From Afipia massiliensis (GTDB taxonomy: Bacteria > Pseudomonadota > Alphaproteobacteria > Rhizobiales > Xanthobacteraceae), in assembly GCF_014203115.1 (NCBI RefSeq), contig NZ_JACHIJ010000006.1, positions 186,001 through 250,000 on the forward strand: a stretch of DNA of 64,000 nt, written 5' to 3'. The notes under the pieces were generated by a model. It searched no databases. It was not told the origin of the DNA and saw nothing but the letters and a program-made list of their open reading frames with translations. This document shows positions 51,636-60,172 of the stretch, piece by piece (positions within the stretch are counted from its first letter, which is position 1; the number at the start of each line of letters is the position of its first letter). Made by a program: the position numbers and the translations under genes.

Positions 51636-53945
51636 ATGGCTCCCGTCAAATTCGGTGTCGGTCAAAGTGTTCTTCGCAAGGAGGACGACGCGCTCATTCG
51701 TGGCAAGGGCCGCTACACCGACGACTACACTCCGGCAGCAGCGATGCATGCCCTTGTGTTGCGGTCTCCGCACGCGCACGCGAAATTCAAGCTCGATGCG
51801 TCGCAGGCCCGCGGATTGCCGGGTGTCGCTGCGATTCTCACCGCCGACGACGTCAAGGACCTCGGCAGTCTTCCCTGCCTGTTCAATCTGCCTGACGAAC
51901 CCTTTACCGGCCCTCCGTATCCGATCCTTGCGCGCGATGTCGTGCGGCACGTTGGCGACGCGGTTGCGTTCGTCGTGGCGGACACCGTCGAGCAGGCACG
52001 GGATGCGATCGAGGCGATTAAGGTCGAGTGGACGGCCCTGCCGGCCGCCGTTGGTCTCGTCAATGCGGTGAAGAAGGGTGCGCCGCAGGTCTGGCCGGAC
52101 CACGCCGGCAACGTGCTGTTCGACACGTCGCTGGGCGACAAGAAGACAACGGAAGCCGCCTTCGCGAAGGCGCATGCGGTGGCGGAGATCACCATCGTCA
52201 ATCCGCGCATTATCACCAACTACATGGAAACCCGCGCGGTCGTTTGCGAGTACGATACCAAGCGCGATCATCTGACGCTGACAATCGGCAGTCAGGGCAG
52301 CCATCGGCTCCGCGATATTCTCTGCCAGAATGTTCTCAACATTCCCGTCGAGAAAATGCGGGTGATCTGTCCCGACGTTGGCGGCGGCTTCGGCACCAAG
52401 CTGTTTCCCTATCGTGAATACGCGCTTGCGGCGGTTGCCGCGCGCAAGCTGAAAAAGACGGTGAAATGGACCGCCGAGCGCGCTGATCACTTCGTCGGCG
52501 ACGCACAGGGGCGCGACAACGTCACCACCGCGCGGATGGCGCTGGCCGAGGACGGGAAATTCCTCGCCATGGATGTCGATCTGATGGGCGACATGGGCGC
52601 CTATCTCTCGACCTTCGGGCCGTACATTCCGCACGGCGGCGCGGGAATGCTGCCGGGTCTCTATGACGTCCAGGCGTTCTATTGCCGCATTCGCACGGTG
52701 TTCACCAACACGGTGCCGGTGGATGCCTATCGCGGCGCCGGGCGCCCCGAAGCCGCTTATGTGGTCGAGCGCCTTGTCGATGCGGCGGCGCGCAAGCTCG
52801 GCATGACGCCGGACGCGATCCGCCGCAAGAATTTCATTCAGCCGAAGGCAATGCCGTACACAACGGCCACCGGGAAGATCTACGATTCCGGTGACTTCGC
52901 CGCCCACATGAAGCGCGCGATGGATGTTGCCGACTGGAAGGAATTCCCGAAGCGCGCCAAGGCGGCGAAAAAGCAGGGACTGGTGCGCGGTATCGGTCTC
53001 GGCACCTATGTCGAGGTGTGCGGCTCGATGGGAGAGCCAGAAACGGCTCAGGTTCGGCTCGATCCCAATGGCGATGTGACGATCTTGATCGGCACGCAGT
53101 CCAGCGGGCAGGGACACCAGACCGCGTATGCCCAAATCGTTGCGGAGCAGTTCGGAATCGCACCCGAGCGTGTCCATATTCATCAGGGTGATACTGATCA
53201 GATCGCCACCGGTCTCGGTACCGGCGGCTCGAGCTCGATTCCATCCGGCGGTGTCAGTGTGGAGCGAGCGACGCGCACACTCGGTGCGAATTTGAAGGAC
53301 ATCGCCGCCGATCTACTGGAGACAGGTGCGGGCGATCTTGAGTTCAGCGACGGGGCGATCCGTATTGTCGGCACCGACCGCACAGTCTCGTTCGCCGATC
53401 TCGCAAAGCGCGCCGGCGCCGATCCGTCGAAGCTGAGTGCAAGCGCGAAATTTACGAGCGCTGACGGTACCTATCCGAATGGCACGCATATCGCAGAGGT
53501 CGAGATCGATCCATCAACCGGTGTGATCCATGTCGTGAACTACGTCATCGTCGACGATTTCGGCGTGACGCTGAATCCGTTGCTGCTGGCCGGCCAGGTT
53601 CATGGCGGCACCATGCAGGGCATTGGTCAGGCCCTGATGGAGCAGGCGGTCTATGACGCCGCCGACGGTCAGCTCGTCACCGGCAGCTTCATGGACTATG
53701 CGCTGCCGCGCGCTGCGGACGGCCCATCGATCAAGTTCGAGACCCACAACGTGCCGTGCAAGACCAATCCGCTCGGCGTCAAGGGAGCGGGCGAAGCGGG
53801 GGCAATCGGTTCATGTCCCGCGGTGATGAACGCGATCATCGACGGCTTGTCGCGTGAGTACGGGATCGACCACATCGACATGCCGGCGACAGCGGAACGA
53901 GTCTGGATGGCGATTGAGCGAAACCGTCGCGAGCATCGATTGTAA
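51636..53945 (+). CDS. Xanthine dehydrogenase-family molybdopterin-binding large subunit
   Basis: The 769-residue protein has FGVGQSVLRKEDDALIRGKG at the start, the molybdopterin regions CPDVGGGFGTKLFPYREY and TVPVDAYRGAGRPEAAYVVE, QSSGQGHQTAYAQIVAEQFG and the catalytic glutamate region VKGAGEAGAIGSCPAVMNAI. The AYRGAGR loop differs from the AYRCSFR of true form I CO dehydrogenase, so it is a CoxL-like or aldehyde/purine-type hydroxylase. No iron-sulfur or FAD subunit gene is adjacent. Cytochrome c genes follow within 1.2 kb and might take the electrons. GGAG precedes the ATG. Confidence 0.87.
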   Translation: MAPVKFGVGQSVLRKEDDALIRGKGRYTDDYTPAAAMHALVLRSPHAHAKFKLDASQARGLPGVAAILTADDVKDLGSLPCLFNLPDEPFTGPPYPILARDVVRHVGDAVAFVVADTVEQARDAIEAIKVEWTALPAAVGLVNAVKKGAPQVWPDHAGNVLFDTSLGDKKTTEAAFAKAHAVAEITIVNPRIITNYMETRAVVCEYDTKRDHLTLTIGSQGSHRLRDILCQNVLNIPVEKMRVICPDVGGGFGTKLFPYREYALAAVAARKLKKTVKWTAERADHFVGDAQGRDNVTTARMALAEDGKFLAMDVDLMGDMGAYLSTFGPYIPHGGAGMLPGLYDVQAFYCRIRTVFTNTVPVDAYRGAGRPEAAYVVERLVDAAARKLGMTPDAIRRKNFIQPKAMPYTTATGKIYDSGDFAAHMKRAMDVADWKEFPKRAKAAKKQGLVRGIGLGTYVEVCGSMGEPETAQVRLDPNGDVTILIGTQSSGQGHQTAYAQIVAEQFGIAPERVHIHQGDTDQIATGLGTGGSSSIPSGGVSVERATRTLGANLKDIAADLLETGAGDLEFSDGAIRIVGTDRTVSFADLAKRAGADPSKLSASAKFTSADGTYPNGTHIAEVEIDPSTGVIHVVNYVIVDDFGVTLNPLLLAGQVHGGTMQGIGQALMEQAVYDAADGQLVTGSFMDYALPRAADGPSIKFETHNVPCKTNPLGVKGAGEAGAIGSCPAVMNAIIDGLSREYGIDHIDMPATAERVWMAIERNRREHRL

Positions 53946-54061
53946 AAAATTCCCGACGCAGGAAAAAATTGTTGGGCTTGTCAGGCTGCAGCGGGAATGT
54001 TCGATTCCGTCAATTTTTCGAATGAAGGCGTTGTTTTCAAAACTCAAGGAGGAAATACCGA

Positions 54062-54511
54062 ATGAGGCGTTCTGTTCTCGTAGCCGCTGCGATATTGCTG
54101 GGTGCGACCGCTGTTGTTGCTCAGCAGGCAGAGATCGAGCAAAGCCATGCGCTGATGAAAGCGAACGGCAAGAACCTGGGCGGCGTTCTCAGTCCGATGG
54201 CGAGAGGCGACAAGCCCTACGATCAGGCGGCTATCAATGCAGCGCTGACGCAGCTTGATGAGACGGCCAAAAAACTCCCCTCGCTCTATCCCGCAAGCGT
54301 CAAGGCTGTGAAGCAAACCAGCGAGTACACTCCGTCTCCCAAGATATGGGACGACAGGCCTGGATTTGACGCGGCTATCGCAGCCTTCGGCAAGGCCGTG
54401 ACCGAGGCGAAAGGCAAGATCAAGGATGTGGACAGTCTGAAGGCGACGCTGCCGACAATCGGCAAGTCATGCTCGGGCTGTCACGAGACATTCCGCGTGA
54501 AGAACAGCTGA
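54062..54511 (+). CDS. Cytochrome c' (class II c-type cytochrome)
   Basis: The 149-residue protein has a signal peptide of about 20 residues (RRSVLVAAAILLGATAVVA) and a four-helix-bundle pattern with the haem site C137-S-G-C140-H141 near the C-terminus, as in class II cytochromes c'. It is periplasmic. Such proteins bind nitric oxide or accept electrons. It stands 116 bases after the molybdenum enzyme and is followed by a strong terminator. AAGGAGG precedes the ATG at 54062. Confidence 0.88.
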   Translation: MRRSVLVAAAILLGATAVVAQQAEIEQSHALMKANGKNLGGVLSPMARGDKPYDQAAINAALTQLDETAKKLPSLYPASVKAVKQTSEYTPSPKIWDDRPGFDAAIAAFGKAVTEAKGKIKDVDSLKATLPTIGKSCSGCHETFRVKNS

Positions 54512-54537
54512 TTTCAGATCACTCACGACAATTTTAA

Positions 54538-54570
54538 GGGGCGGGTGCCAGTGGCGCCCGCCCTTGTTTT
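54538..54570 (+). terminator. Rho-independent terminator after the cytochrome c' gene
   Basis: GGGCGGGTGCC at 54539-54549 pairs with GGCGCCCGCCC at 54553-54563, with one G-T pair and a 3-base loop, followed by TTGTTTT. It is placed 27 bases after the cytochrome stop and 17 bases before the end of the convergent CHRD gene. Confidence 0.8.
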
Positions 54571-54587
54571 GAACCCAGAGTGATCCG

Positions 54588-55013
54588 TTACTTGGTGACC
54601 TGTCCGCGAATTTCGCCACCTGGATGCGCGGCGGTATGAATGTTGATGTAGTACTTCCCGGCCAGCAGGTCGGCGGCCTGCGCGTCGGTCAAGGTCGCAC
54701 TGCCCTCGGCACCGCTGGCGGCGTCCTTGAAGGGAACGGCGACCGGGCCGTTCTTGCCGGCTTCGGCGAGGTGAAAATGCGCCATGGTCGCCGGTCCCGT
54801 GAGACCGGAATAGGTAACCTTCCAGGTCAGCATTTTGGTCGCGGTATCGAAGCCAACATCGGCTGTACCCTTGCCGGGACTGGTGACCGCGGGGACTTGG
54901 GCCGCGCTGGTCAGATCCACTTTCATGGTCATCTTTTCGGCGAATGCCGGTCCGCCAAGTGCGATGCACGCGCCTGCGACAAGGGTGACAACCGCAAATC
55001 TTTTGCTGTTCAT
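54588..55013 (-). CDS. CHRD-domain secreted protein
   Basis: The 141-residue protein has a signal peptide (residues 1-22, ending GGPAFA before EKM). A CHRD domain follows: MKVDLTSAAQVPAVTSPGKG, TWKVTYSGLTGPATMAHFHL and INIHTAAHPGGEIRGQVT. In bacteria CHRD proteins are periplasmic or exported and of unknown function. ATG 55013 follows GGAGAAAACG, whereas the longer frame starting at 55043 lacks this and delays the signal peptide. Confidence 0.85.
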   Translation of the reverse strand: MNSKRFAVVTLVAGACIALGGPAFAEKMTMKVDLTSAAQVPAVTSPGKGTADVGFDTATKMLTWKVTYSGLTGPATMAHFHLAEAGKNGPVAVPFKDAASGAEGSATLTDAQAADLLAGKYYINIHTAAHPGGEIRGQVTK

Positions 55014-55112
55014 CGTTTTCTCCCATAGTTTCCGGACTGCCAATACCGATTGAACACTGGCCGCGGCCGTTTAGTTCCTGACCATTTCTGGTTACTTCCA
55101 TTGGGGGCGCTT

Positions 55113-56030
55113 ATGTTTCGGAAGCTTTTCCTGCTGGCGGTTCTTGCTCTGATCGCCGGCGTGGGAGTTTTCTGGTTCGTCACCATTCCGGCGGTGGTGT
55201 CCGCCCAGGCCTTGCCGGCTTACTCACCCAACGTGGCCAACGGTCAGATAGTGTTCAATGCTGGCGGATGCGCGTCGTGTCATGGGGTGACTGGTGAACC
55301 GCGTACCATGCTCGGCGGGGGACTGGCCCTTCCGTCGCCGTTCGGCACCTTCCATGTCCCGAACATTTCGCCGCACAAGCAAAACGGCATCGGTGACTGG
55401 ACCGAGGCGAACTTTGTCACCGCGATGAAGTACGGCACCTCGCCGGCCGGGACGCATTACTTTCCGTCGTTTCCCTACGGCTCCTACCGGCTCGCGACCG
55501 ACAACGACATCCGCGACCTGTTCGCCTACATCAAAACCTTGCCGCCGCTCTCCGGCCGTCCGCGTCCTCACGACGTGAACTTTCCGTTCAACATCCGCCG
55601 CCTCGTGGGCGGATGGAAATTCTTATTTCTGGACGACAAGCCGTTCACCCCGGATCCCAAGCAATCCGCTGCGTGGAATCGCGGTGCTTATCTGGTCAAC
55701 GGCCTCGGCCATTGCGCCGAATGTCACAGCCCCCGCAATTTCCTCGGCGGCATCGTGTCGTCGCAGCGCTTTGCCGGCGGCCCGAATCCTGAAGGTGAGG
55801 GTTGGGTTCCGAACATCACCCAGAAGGGCCTCAAGGACTGGACGGAAAAGGAAATCGCCTGGTTCCTCAAGACCGGCGAACTGCCCGACGGCGACACCGC
55901 CGGTGGCTCGATGGCGCGCGTCATCAAGAACACCTCGGAATTGAACGACGAGGATCGTGCGGCGATGGCCGCCTATCTCAAGTCCTTGCCCGCCGTGGAT
56001 GGCCCGGCGCGGCCTAAAAAGAAGACCTGA
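55113..56030 (+). CDS. Membrane-anchored dihaem cytochrome c
   Basis: From ATG 55113 the 305-residue protein has an N-terminal membrane anchor (FLLAVLALIAGVGVFWFV). Two haem sites follow, C53-A-S-C56-H57 and C201-A-E-C204-H205. Each domain also has WTEANFVTAMKYG or WTEKEIAWFLKTG blocks typical of the cytochrome subunits of alcohol, aldehyde and nicotinate-type dehydrogenases. It may pass electrons from the molybdenum enzyme at 51636, although the CHRD gene lies between on the other strand. Confidence 0.85.
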   Translation: MFRKLFLLAVLALIAGVGVFWFVTIPAVVSAQALPAYSPNVANGQIVFNAGGCASCHGVTGEPRTMLGGGLALPSPFGTFHVPNISPHKQNGIGDWTEANFVTAMKYGTSPAGTHYFPSFPYGSYRLATDNDIRDLFAYIKTLPPLSGRPRPHDVNFPFNIRRLVGGWKFLFLDDKPFTPDPKQSAAWNRGAYLVNGLGHCAECHSPRNFLGGIVSSQRFAGGPNPEGEGWVPNITQKGLKDWTEKEIAWFLKTGELPDGDTAGGSMARVIKNTSELNDEDRAAMAAYLKSLPAVDGPARPKKKT

Positions 56031-56164
56031 GCGCCGGATTGTTCCAGTCGGGAGCCGGCCTGCCTGCATGGCCGGTCAACAAGCCATGTTGAGAGCGGGG
56101 TTTTCCGGGTTGCCGCCGCGTGCTTTGTCGGGCCGCAATTGCCGCAGGATTCGCGCTTTTCTCC

Positions 56165-57142
56165 ATGAATATCGTCAAAGCCGTTTCGTTCAAGGTCGCC
56201 AGCACGCTGATGTTCGCCGTCATGGGTGCGCAGGTGCGCTATCTGGGCGGAGCCTATCCGGAAGGGCAGGTGGCATTCTTCCGTTCGATGTTCGCGCTGA
56301 TCCCGATCCTGATCGTGTTCGGCTGGCGCGGGCAGCTCAAGGGTGCCCTGCGGACGCAGCGCCCATCGGACCACCTGCTGCGCGGCGTCTTCAGTGTCGT
56401 CGGCACCTTCTGCACCTTTGCGGCGCTGGCGCGAATTCCGATCGCTGACTTCACCGCAATCGCGTTTGCGTCTCCGCTCATTACCGTGATTTTCGCCGCG
56501 ATATTCCTGAAGGAAAAGGTTCACGCCTATCGCTGGTCGGCGGTCGCCTTCGGTTTTTGCGGCGTCATCCTGATGCTGACGCCCTATGCGCGCGACCACG
56601 CCGCGCTCACGGCATCGATGGCGATCGGCCTTCTGTTCGCCCTGACCAACGCCTTCACGGCAGGCGGCGCATCGATCCAGATCCGGCGGCTGACGGCGAC
56701 CGAGACCACTTCATCAATCGTCATCTTCATGACGCTTCTGGTCTTGCTGGTCTCCCTGCTGACCTTGCCATTCGGATGGCGCATGCCCTCCACGTGGCAG
56801 GATGTGGCTATCCTCGCCGGGATCGGCATTGCCGGTGGCCTCGGACAGATTTTCTTCACCGACAGCTATCGTTACGCGCCGGCCTCGTTCCTGGCGCCGT
56901 TCGATTACACCGCCATGCTGTGGGCGTTCATGCTTGGCTACTGGTTCTTCGGTGAGGTGCCGACGCTTTACGTTATTGTTGGCGCGGTCGTTGTCGCGAG
57001 CGCCGGAATTTTCGTGATCCTGCGTGAGCGCTATCTCGGCCTGAAGCGGCTGCGCGATACGCCGGTCGCGGCTATCGCCACCATCGCCGACGGCGAGGAA
57101 GATCCCGACGCGCCGGTGTCAGGGACAGCCAAGGCAGCGTGA
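56165..57142 (+). CDS. DMT-superfamily transporter (EamA family)
   Basis: The 325-residue protein has ten membrane helices in two EamA repeats (about residues 8-135 and 150-290). Features are LGGAYPEGQVAFFRSMFALI, GVFSVVGTFCTFAALARIP, FASPLITVIFAAIFLKEKV and FDYTAMLWAFMLGYWFFGEV. It is likely an exporter of small metabolites or amino acids in the inner membrane. The ATG at 56165 removes 15 residues of the longest frame. A palindromic repeat starts 5 bases after the stop. Confidence 0.87.
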   Translation: MNIVKAVSFKVASTLMFAVMGAQVRYLGGAYPEGQVAFFRSMFALIPILIVFGWRGQLKGALRTQRPSDHLLRGVFSVVGTFCTFAALARIPIADFTAIAFASPLITVIFAAIFLKEKVHAYRWSAVAFGFCGVILMLTPYARDHAALTASMAIGLLFALTNAFTAGGASIQIRRLTATETTSSIVIFMTLLVLLVSLLTLPFGWRMPSTWQDVAILAGIGIAGGLGQIFFTDSYRYAPASFLAPFDYTAMLWAFMLGYWFFGEVPTLYVIVGAVVVASAGIFVILRERYLGLKRLRDTPVAAIATIADGEEDPDAPVSGTAKAA

Positions 57143-57146
57143 TACG

Positions 57147-57191
57147 GCATGATCCCGAAAAGTGGGCACCGGTTTTCGGATCAGATCATGC
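57147..57191. repeat. Extragenic palindrome GCATGATCCCGAAAA...
   Basis: The element starts GCATGATC and ends GATCATGC, with AAAAGTGGGCACCGGTTTTC inside, giving an imperfect dyad of 45 bases. I recall very similar elements scattered in Bradyrhizobium and Mesorhizobium genomes. It lies between the 3' ends of the convergent EamA and Lrp-type genes, where it could also act as a bidirectional terminator. Confidence 0.75.
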
Positions 57192-57203
57192 CCCGCAAGA
57201 CTC

Positions 57204-57446
57204 TTACGCCCCAAACGCCTTGAACGTGATGATGGTGTAGGTGTCCTGGATGCCGGGGATGACCTGGACCTTCTCGTTGACGAAATGGCCGATGTCAGTG
57301 GCGCTGTCGACGTAGAACTTGACCAGCAGATCGTAGTCCCCCGCCGTCGAGTAGATTTCCGAGGCGATTTCGGCCTCGGCGATCGCATTGGCGACCGCAT
57401 AGGACTGGCCCAGCTTGCATTTGATCTGGACAAAGAAGGGGACCAT
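57204..57446 (-). CDS. Stand-alone Lrp/AsnC ligand-binding (RAM) domain protein
   Basis: The 80-residue protein consists only of the RAM-type alpha/beta effector domain: PFFVQIKCKLGQSYAVANAI, EIYSTAGDYDLLVKFYVD and VQVIPGIQDTYTIITFKAF. There is no DNA-binding helix-turn-helix. Such single-domain proteins form oligomers and bind amino acids. GGAGAGACAGCG precedes the ATG at 57446, so the 22 extra residues of the longer frame are unlikely. It is divergent from thiD. Confidence 0.85.
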   Translation of the reverse strand: MVPFFVQIKCKLGQSYAVANAIAEAEIASEIYSTAGDYDLLVKFYVDSATDIGHFVNEKVQVIPGIQDTYTIITFKAFGA

Positions 57447-57571
57447 CGCTGTCTCTCCGGCAAAGCAGTATTGCGTCTTCTGAAGCGCAATAGAGCCAAA
57501 TCCGGCCACGGTGGCAACCCGGCTTGCTGGAGTTTATTCAGCGGGTTAGAGCAGGGTGCGAGAGACACTGA

Positions 57572-58393
57572 ATGTCCCATGAGACTGCCATGAGCATACC
57601 GATTGCGCTCACCATTGCCGGCTCGGATTCGAGCGGAGGCGCCGGGATTCAGGCCGATCTCAAGACGTTCGCTGCCTGCGGCGTTTATGGCGCGTCCGTG
57701 ATTACCGCGCTGACGGCGCAGAATACGAAAGGCGTGACCGGCATCCATGATGTCCCGGCCGACTTCATCACCGCGCAAATCGATGCAGTGTTCGCCGATC
57801 TCGATGTGAAGGCCGTCAAGATCGGCATGGTCGCTCGCCATGAGGCGATCGAAGTAATAGCGGCAAGTCTCGACCGCTGGGCGCCAAAGCACGTCGTACT
57901 CGATCCGGTGATGGTCGCGACATCGGGCGACCGGTTGCTGTCGTCCGATGCGGTCGATGCCCTGCGCACCAAACTCTTTCCGCGCTGTGGCCTGATCACG
58001 CCGAACCTGCCGGAGGCCGCGGCGCTGCTCAACGAGGCCATTGCCGAGAGCGAGGCGGACATCGAGGCTCAGGGCCGGCGGCTGCTGGCGATGGGCTGTC
58101 CCGCCGTCCTGATCAAGGGCGGTCATGGAACCGGTCCCGAGAGCACCGACTATCTGATCGACAACAACTCGGTCATCCGGCTGGCCGCGCCGCGCATCGC
58201 AACCAGTAACACCCACGGAACGGGCTGCTCGCTGTCATCGGCCATCGCGGCGGGCCTTGCCAAGGGCAATGGACTTGAAGCCGCGGTTCGGGATGCCAAG
58301 GCGTATATCAGTGCCGCCATCGCCGCGGCGGACCGGCTTGATGTCGGTCACGGCCACGGGCCGATCCATCACTTCCACGCCTTCGACACTTAG
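57572..58393 (+). CDS. thiD: Hydroxymethylpyrimidine / phosphomethylpyrimidine kinase
   Basis: The 273-residue ribokinase-fold enzyme carries ALTIAGSDSSGGAGIQADLK, ACGVYGASVITALTAQNTKG, VLDPVMVATSGDRLL and the C-terminal anion hole NTHGTGCSLSSAIAAGLAKG. It phosphorylates HMP twice in thiamine synthesis. An ATG at 57590 is a second possible start. No other thiamine genes are in view, and it is flanked by palindromic repeats on both sides. Confidence 0.92.
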   Translation: MSHETAMSIPIALTIAGSDSSGGAGIQADLKTFAACGVYGASVITALTAQNTKGVTGIHDVPADFITAQIDAVFADLDVKAVKIGMVARHEAIEVIAASLDRWAPKHVVLDPVMVATSGDRLLSSDAVDALRTKLFPRCGLITPNLPEAAALLNEAIAESEADIEAQGRRLLAMGCPAVLIKGGHGTGPESTDYLIDNNSVIRLAAPRIATSNTHGTGCSLSSAIAAGLAKGNGLEAAVRDAKAYISAAIAAADRLDVGHGHGPIHHFHAFDT

Positions 58394-58434
58394 AGCCGGA
58401 TGAATTCCCGGCGTCATCGGGATTTCTCCGCAAC

Positions 58435-58516
58435 CGTCATTGCGAGGAGCGTTTGCGACGAAGCAATCCAGTTCTTCCTTGTGGCTCTGGATTGCTTCGC
58501 TTCGCTCGCAATGACG
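58435..58516. repeat. Extragenic palindrome CGTCATTGCGAG...CTCGCAATGACG
   Basis: The left part 58435-58471 (CGTCATTGCGAGGAGC, then GACGAAGCAATCCAG) is mirrored by 58487-58516 (CTGGATTGCTTCG, CTCGCAATGACG). The loop is about 15 bases. This is a type I remember as very frequent in alphaproteobacterial intergenic DNA. It is the only feature seen in the 264-base gap between thiD and pmtA. Confidence 0.85.
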
Positions 58517-58657
58517 TCCAGAGGCAACTCAATCTCAATTCATTCCGGCCTTGACGCGACAAGCTGCCGCGCGTGTCGCCTGTTTGTCGTACTCCGCTGG
58601 TAATCGCCAATAAGCGAATAGGAAATCTGATTCCTCAGACCGCTTATTGGAACCAAA

Positions 58658-59317
58658 ATGAGTTCGACCGATCTCGACAAATCCATTGTTGAAACCGCTT
58701 ACGCGCGCTGGGCGCCGATCTATGACGCCGTGTGCGGCCCTGTCATGGTGAAGGGCCGGCGCGCAGCTGCTGCGGCAGCACGGGCCACCGGCGGCAAGAT
58801 TCTTGAGGTCGGCGTCGGCACAGGGTTGTCGTTCGACGACTACGACAACAGCACCGAGATCACCGGCATCGACATGAGCGCGCCGATGCTCGATAAGGCG
58901 CGCGCGAAAATGGCGAGCGGAAAGCATCCGTTCGTCAAGGCGGTGCACCAGATGGACGCGCACCAGATGACGTTCGCGGATGCGACCTTCGATTGCGTGG
59001 TGGCGCAGTTCGTCATCACGCTGGTCGCCAATCCCGAGCAGGTGCTGTCCGAATGCCACCGCGTGGTGAAGCCGGGCGGGCGCATCATCCTCGTGAACCA
59101 CCTCTATTCGGAAGTCGGTGTTGCGGCTGCTGTCGAGCGCTGGGCCGCGCAGAAAACCCGCGCGCTGGGTCTGCGCCCCGAATTCCCCTTCGCGCGGCTG
59201 CAGGCCTGGGCGCAATCAAATGCAAGCACGACGCTCGTGGAGCGGCGCAAAGTTGCGCCGTTCGGCATCTACACGCTGGTTTGTTTCGAGCGGACTCTCG
59301 GTTCGCAGGCGGCGTGA
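58658..59317 (+). CDS. pmtA: Phosphatidylethanolamine N-methyltransferase PmtA-like
   Basis: The 219-residue class I methyltransferase begins IVETAYARWAPIYDAVCGPV, followed by ILEVGVGTGLSFDDYDNSTE as SAM motif I, ITGIDMSAPMLDKA and VVKPGGRIILVNHLYSEVG. This is the UbiE-like PmtA of Rhodobacter and Bradyrhizobium, which methylates phosphatidylethanolamine toward phosphatidylcholine. The length fits. The following LpxH-like gene starts 57 bases later and may be cotranscribed. Substrate steps (one or three methylations) cannot be seen. Confidence 0.85.
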   Translation: MSSTDLDKSIVETAYARWAPIYDAVCGPVMVKGRRAAAAAARATGGKILEVGVGTGLSFDDYDNSTEITGIDMSAPMLDKARAKMASGKHPFVKAVHQMDAHQMTFADATFDCVVAQFVITLVANPEQVLSECHRVVKPGGRIILVNHLYSEVGVAAAVERWAAQKTRALGLRPEFPFARLQAWAQSNASTTLVERRKVAPFGIYTLVCFERTLGSQAA

Positions 59318-59374
59318 TCTGTCATCACGCTGTCATGAGATTTTGATACGTGCTCGCGCATGGAAAGACAGGCT

Positions 59375-60172
59375 ATGAGCGATAGTAGTCCAGAACGACG
59401 CTTTCGCACTTTGTTTATCTCCGATGTCCACCTCGGAGCCCGCGGTTCGCAAGCTGACCGCCTTCTTGATTTTCTCCGCTGTCACGACGCCGACACGATT
59501 TATCTTGTCGGCGACATCATTGACGGATGGGCGTTGAAGTCGTCTTGGCACTGGCCGCAATCCCACAACGACTTCGTCCAGAAGATGCTGCGCAGGGTCC
59601 GCAAGGGTGCACGCGTGATCTACATCCCCGGCAACCACGATGAATTCCTGCGTTCCTATTACGGCACGCATTTCGGCGGCGTCGAAGTCGTCGAGGATGC
59701 GATTCACGAGGGTGCGGACGGCAAGCGCTATCTCGTCATTCATGGCGACATTTTCGACCTCGTCGTTCAGAACGCGCGCTGGCTCGCGCACCTTGGCGAC
59801 AAGGCCTACGACTTCGCCATTCAACTGAACCGGCTGGTCAACGCGTTCCGGAAGCTGTTCGGCGTGCCGTACTGGTCGCTGTCGCAGTGGGCCAAGCAAA
59901 AGGTGAAGAACGCGGTCAACTACATCGGCGCGTTCGAGCAGACGCTGGCCGGTGAAGCCAAGCGCCACGGCGCGGACGGCGTGATCTGCGGCCACATTCA
60001 CTACGCGACGATCCGCGACGAGAACGGCATCCGCTACATGAATTGCGGCGACTGGGTCGAGAGCTGCACCGCGCTGGTGGAGCACGAGGATGGCCGTTTC
60101 GAAATCCTGACATGGACCGATCCGCTGCGCCGTTCTCAGCCGGTGCCTCGCGTCACGGCGCAGGCGGCCTGA
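59375..60172 (+). CDS. Metallophosphatase, UDP-2,3-diacylglucosamine diphosphatase-like
   Basis: The 265-residue protein has all blocks of the calcineurin-like fold: FISDVHLGARGSQADRLL, YLVGDIIDGWALKSS, YIPGNHDEFLRSYYG, VIHGDIFDLVVQNARW and GVICGHIHYATIRDENG. It resembles LpxH-type enzymes and the alphaproteobacterial relatives, but since alphaproteobacteria usually use LpxI, another phospho-lipid substrate is likely. Its stop overlaps the start of the next glycosyltransferase (TGATG), which suggests a joint lipid-sugar function. Confidence 0.85.
   Translation: MSDSSPERRFRTLFISDVHLGARGSQADRLLDFLRCHDADTIYLVGDIIDGWALKSSWHWPQSHNDFVQKMLRRVRKGARVIYIPGNHDEFLRSYYGTHFGGVEVVEDAIHEGADGKRYLVIHGDIFDLVVQNARWLAHLGDKAYDFAIQLNRLVNAFRKLFGVPYWSLSQWAKQKVKNAVNYIGAFEQTLAGEAKRHGADGVICGHIHYATIRDENGIRYMNCGDWVESCTALVEHEDGRFEILTWTDPLRRSQPVPRVTAQAA

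Noticed and set aside
51603-53183. A 526-codon minus-strand frame opposite the molybdenum enzyme
   Set aside because: Its composition (His, Arg rich) is that of a shadow frame and the plus-strand gene has all family motifs.
51636-53945. Calling the molybdenum enzyme a CO dehydrogenase (coxL)
   Set aside because: The active-site loop reads AYRGAGR, not the AYRCSFR of true CO dehydrogenases, and no coxM or coxS gene is adjacent.
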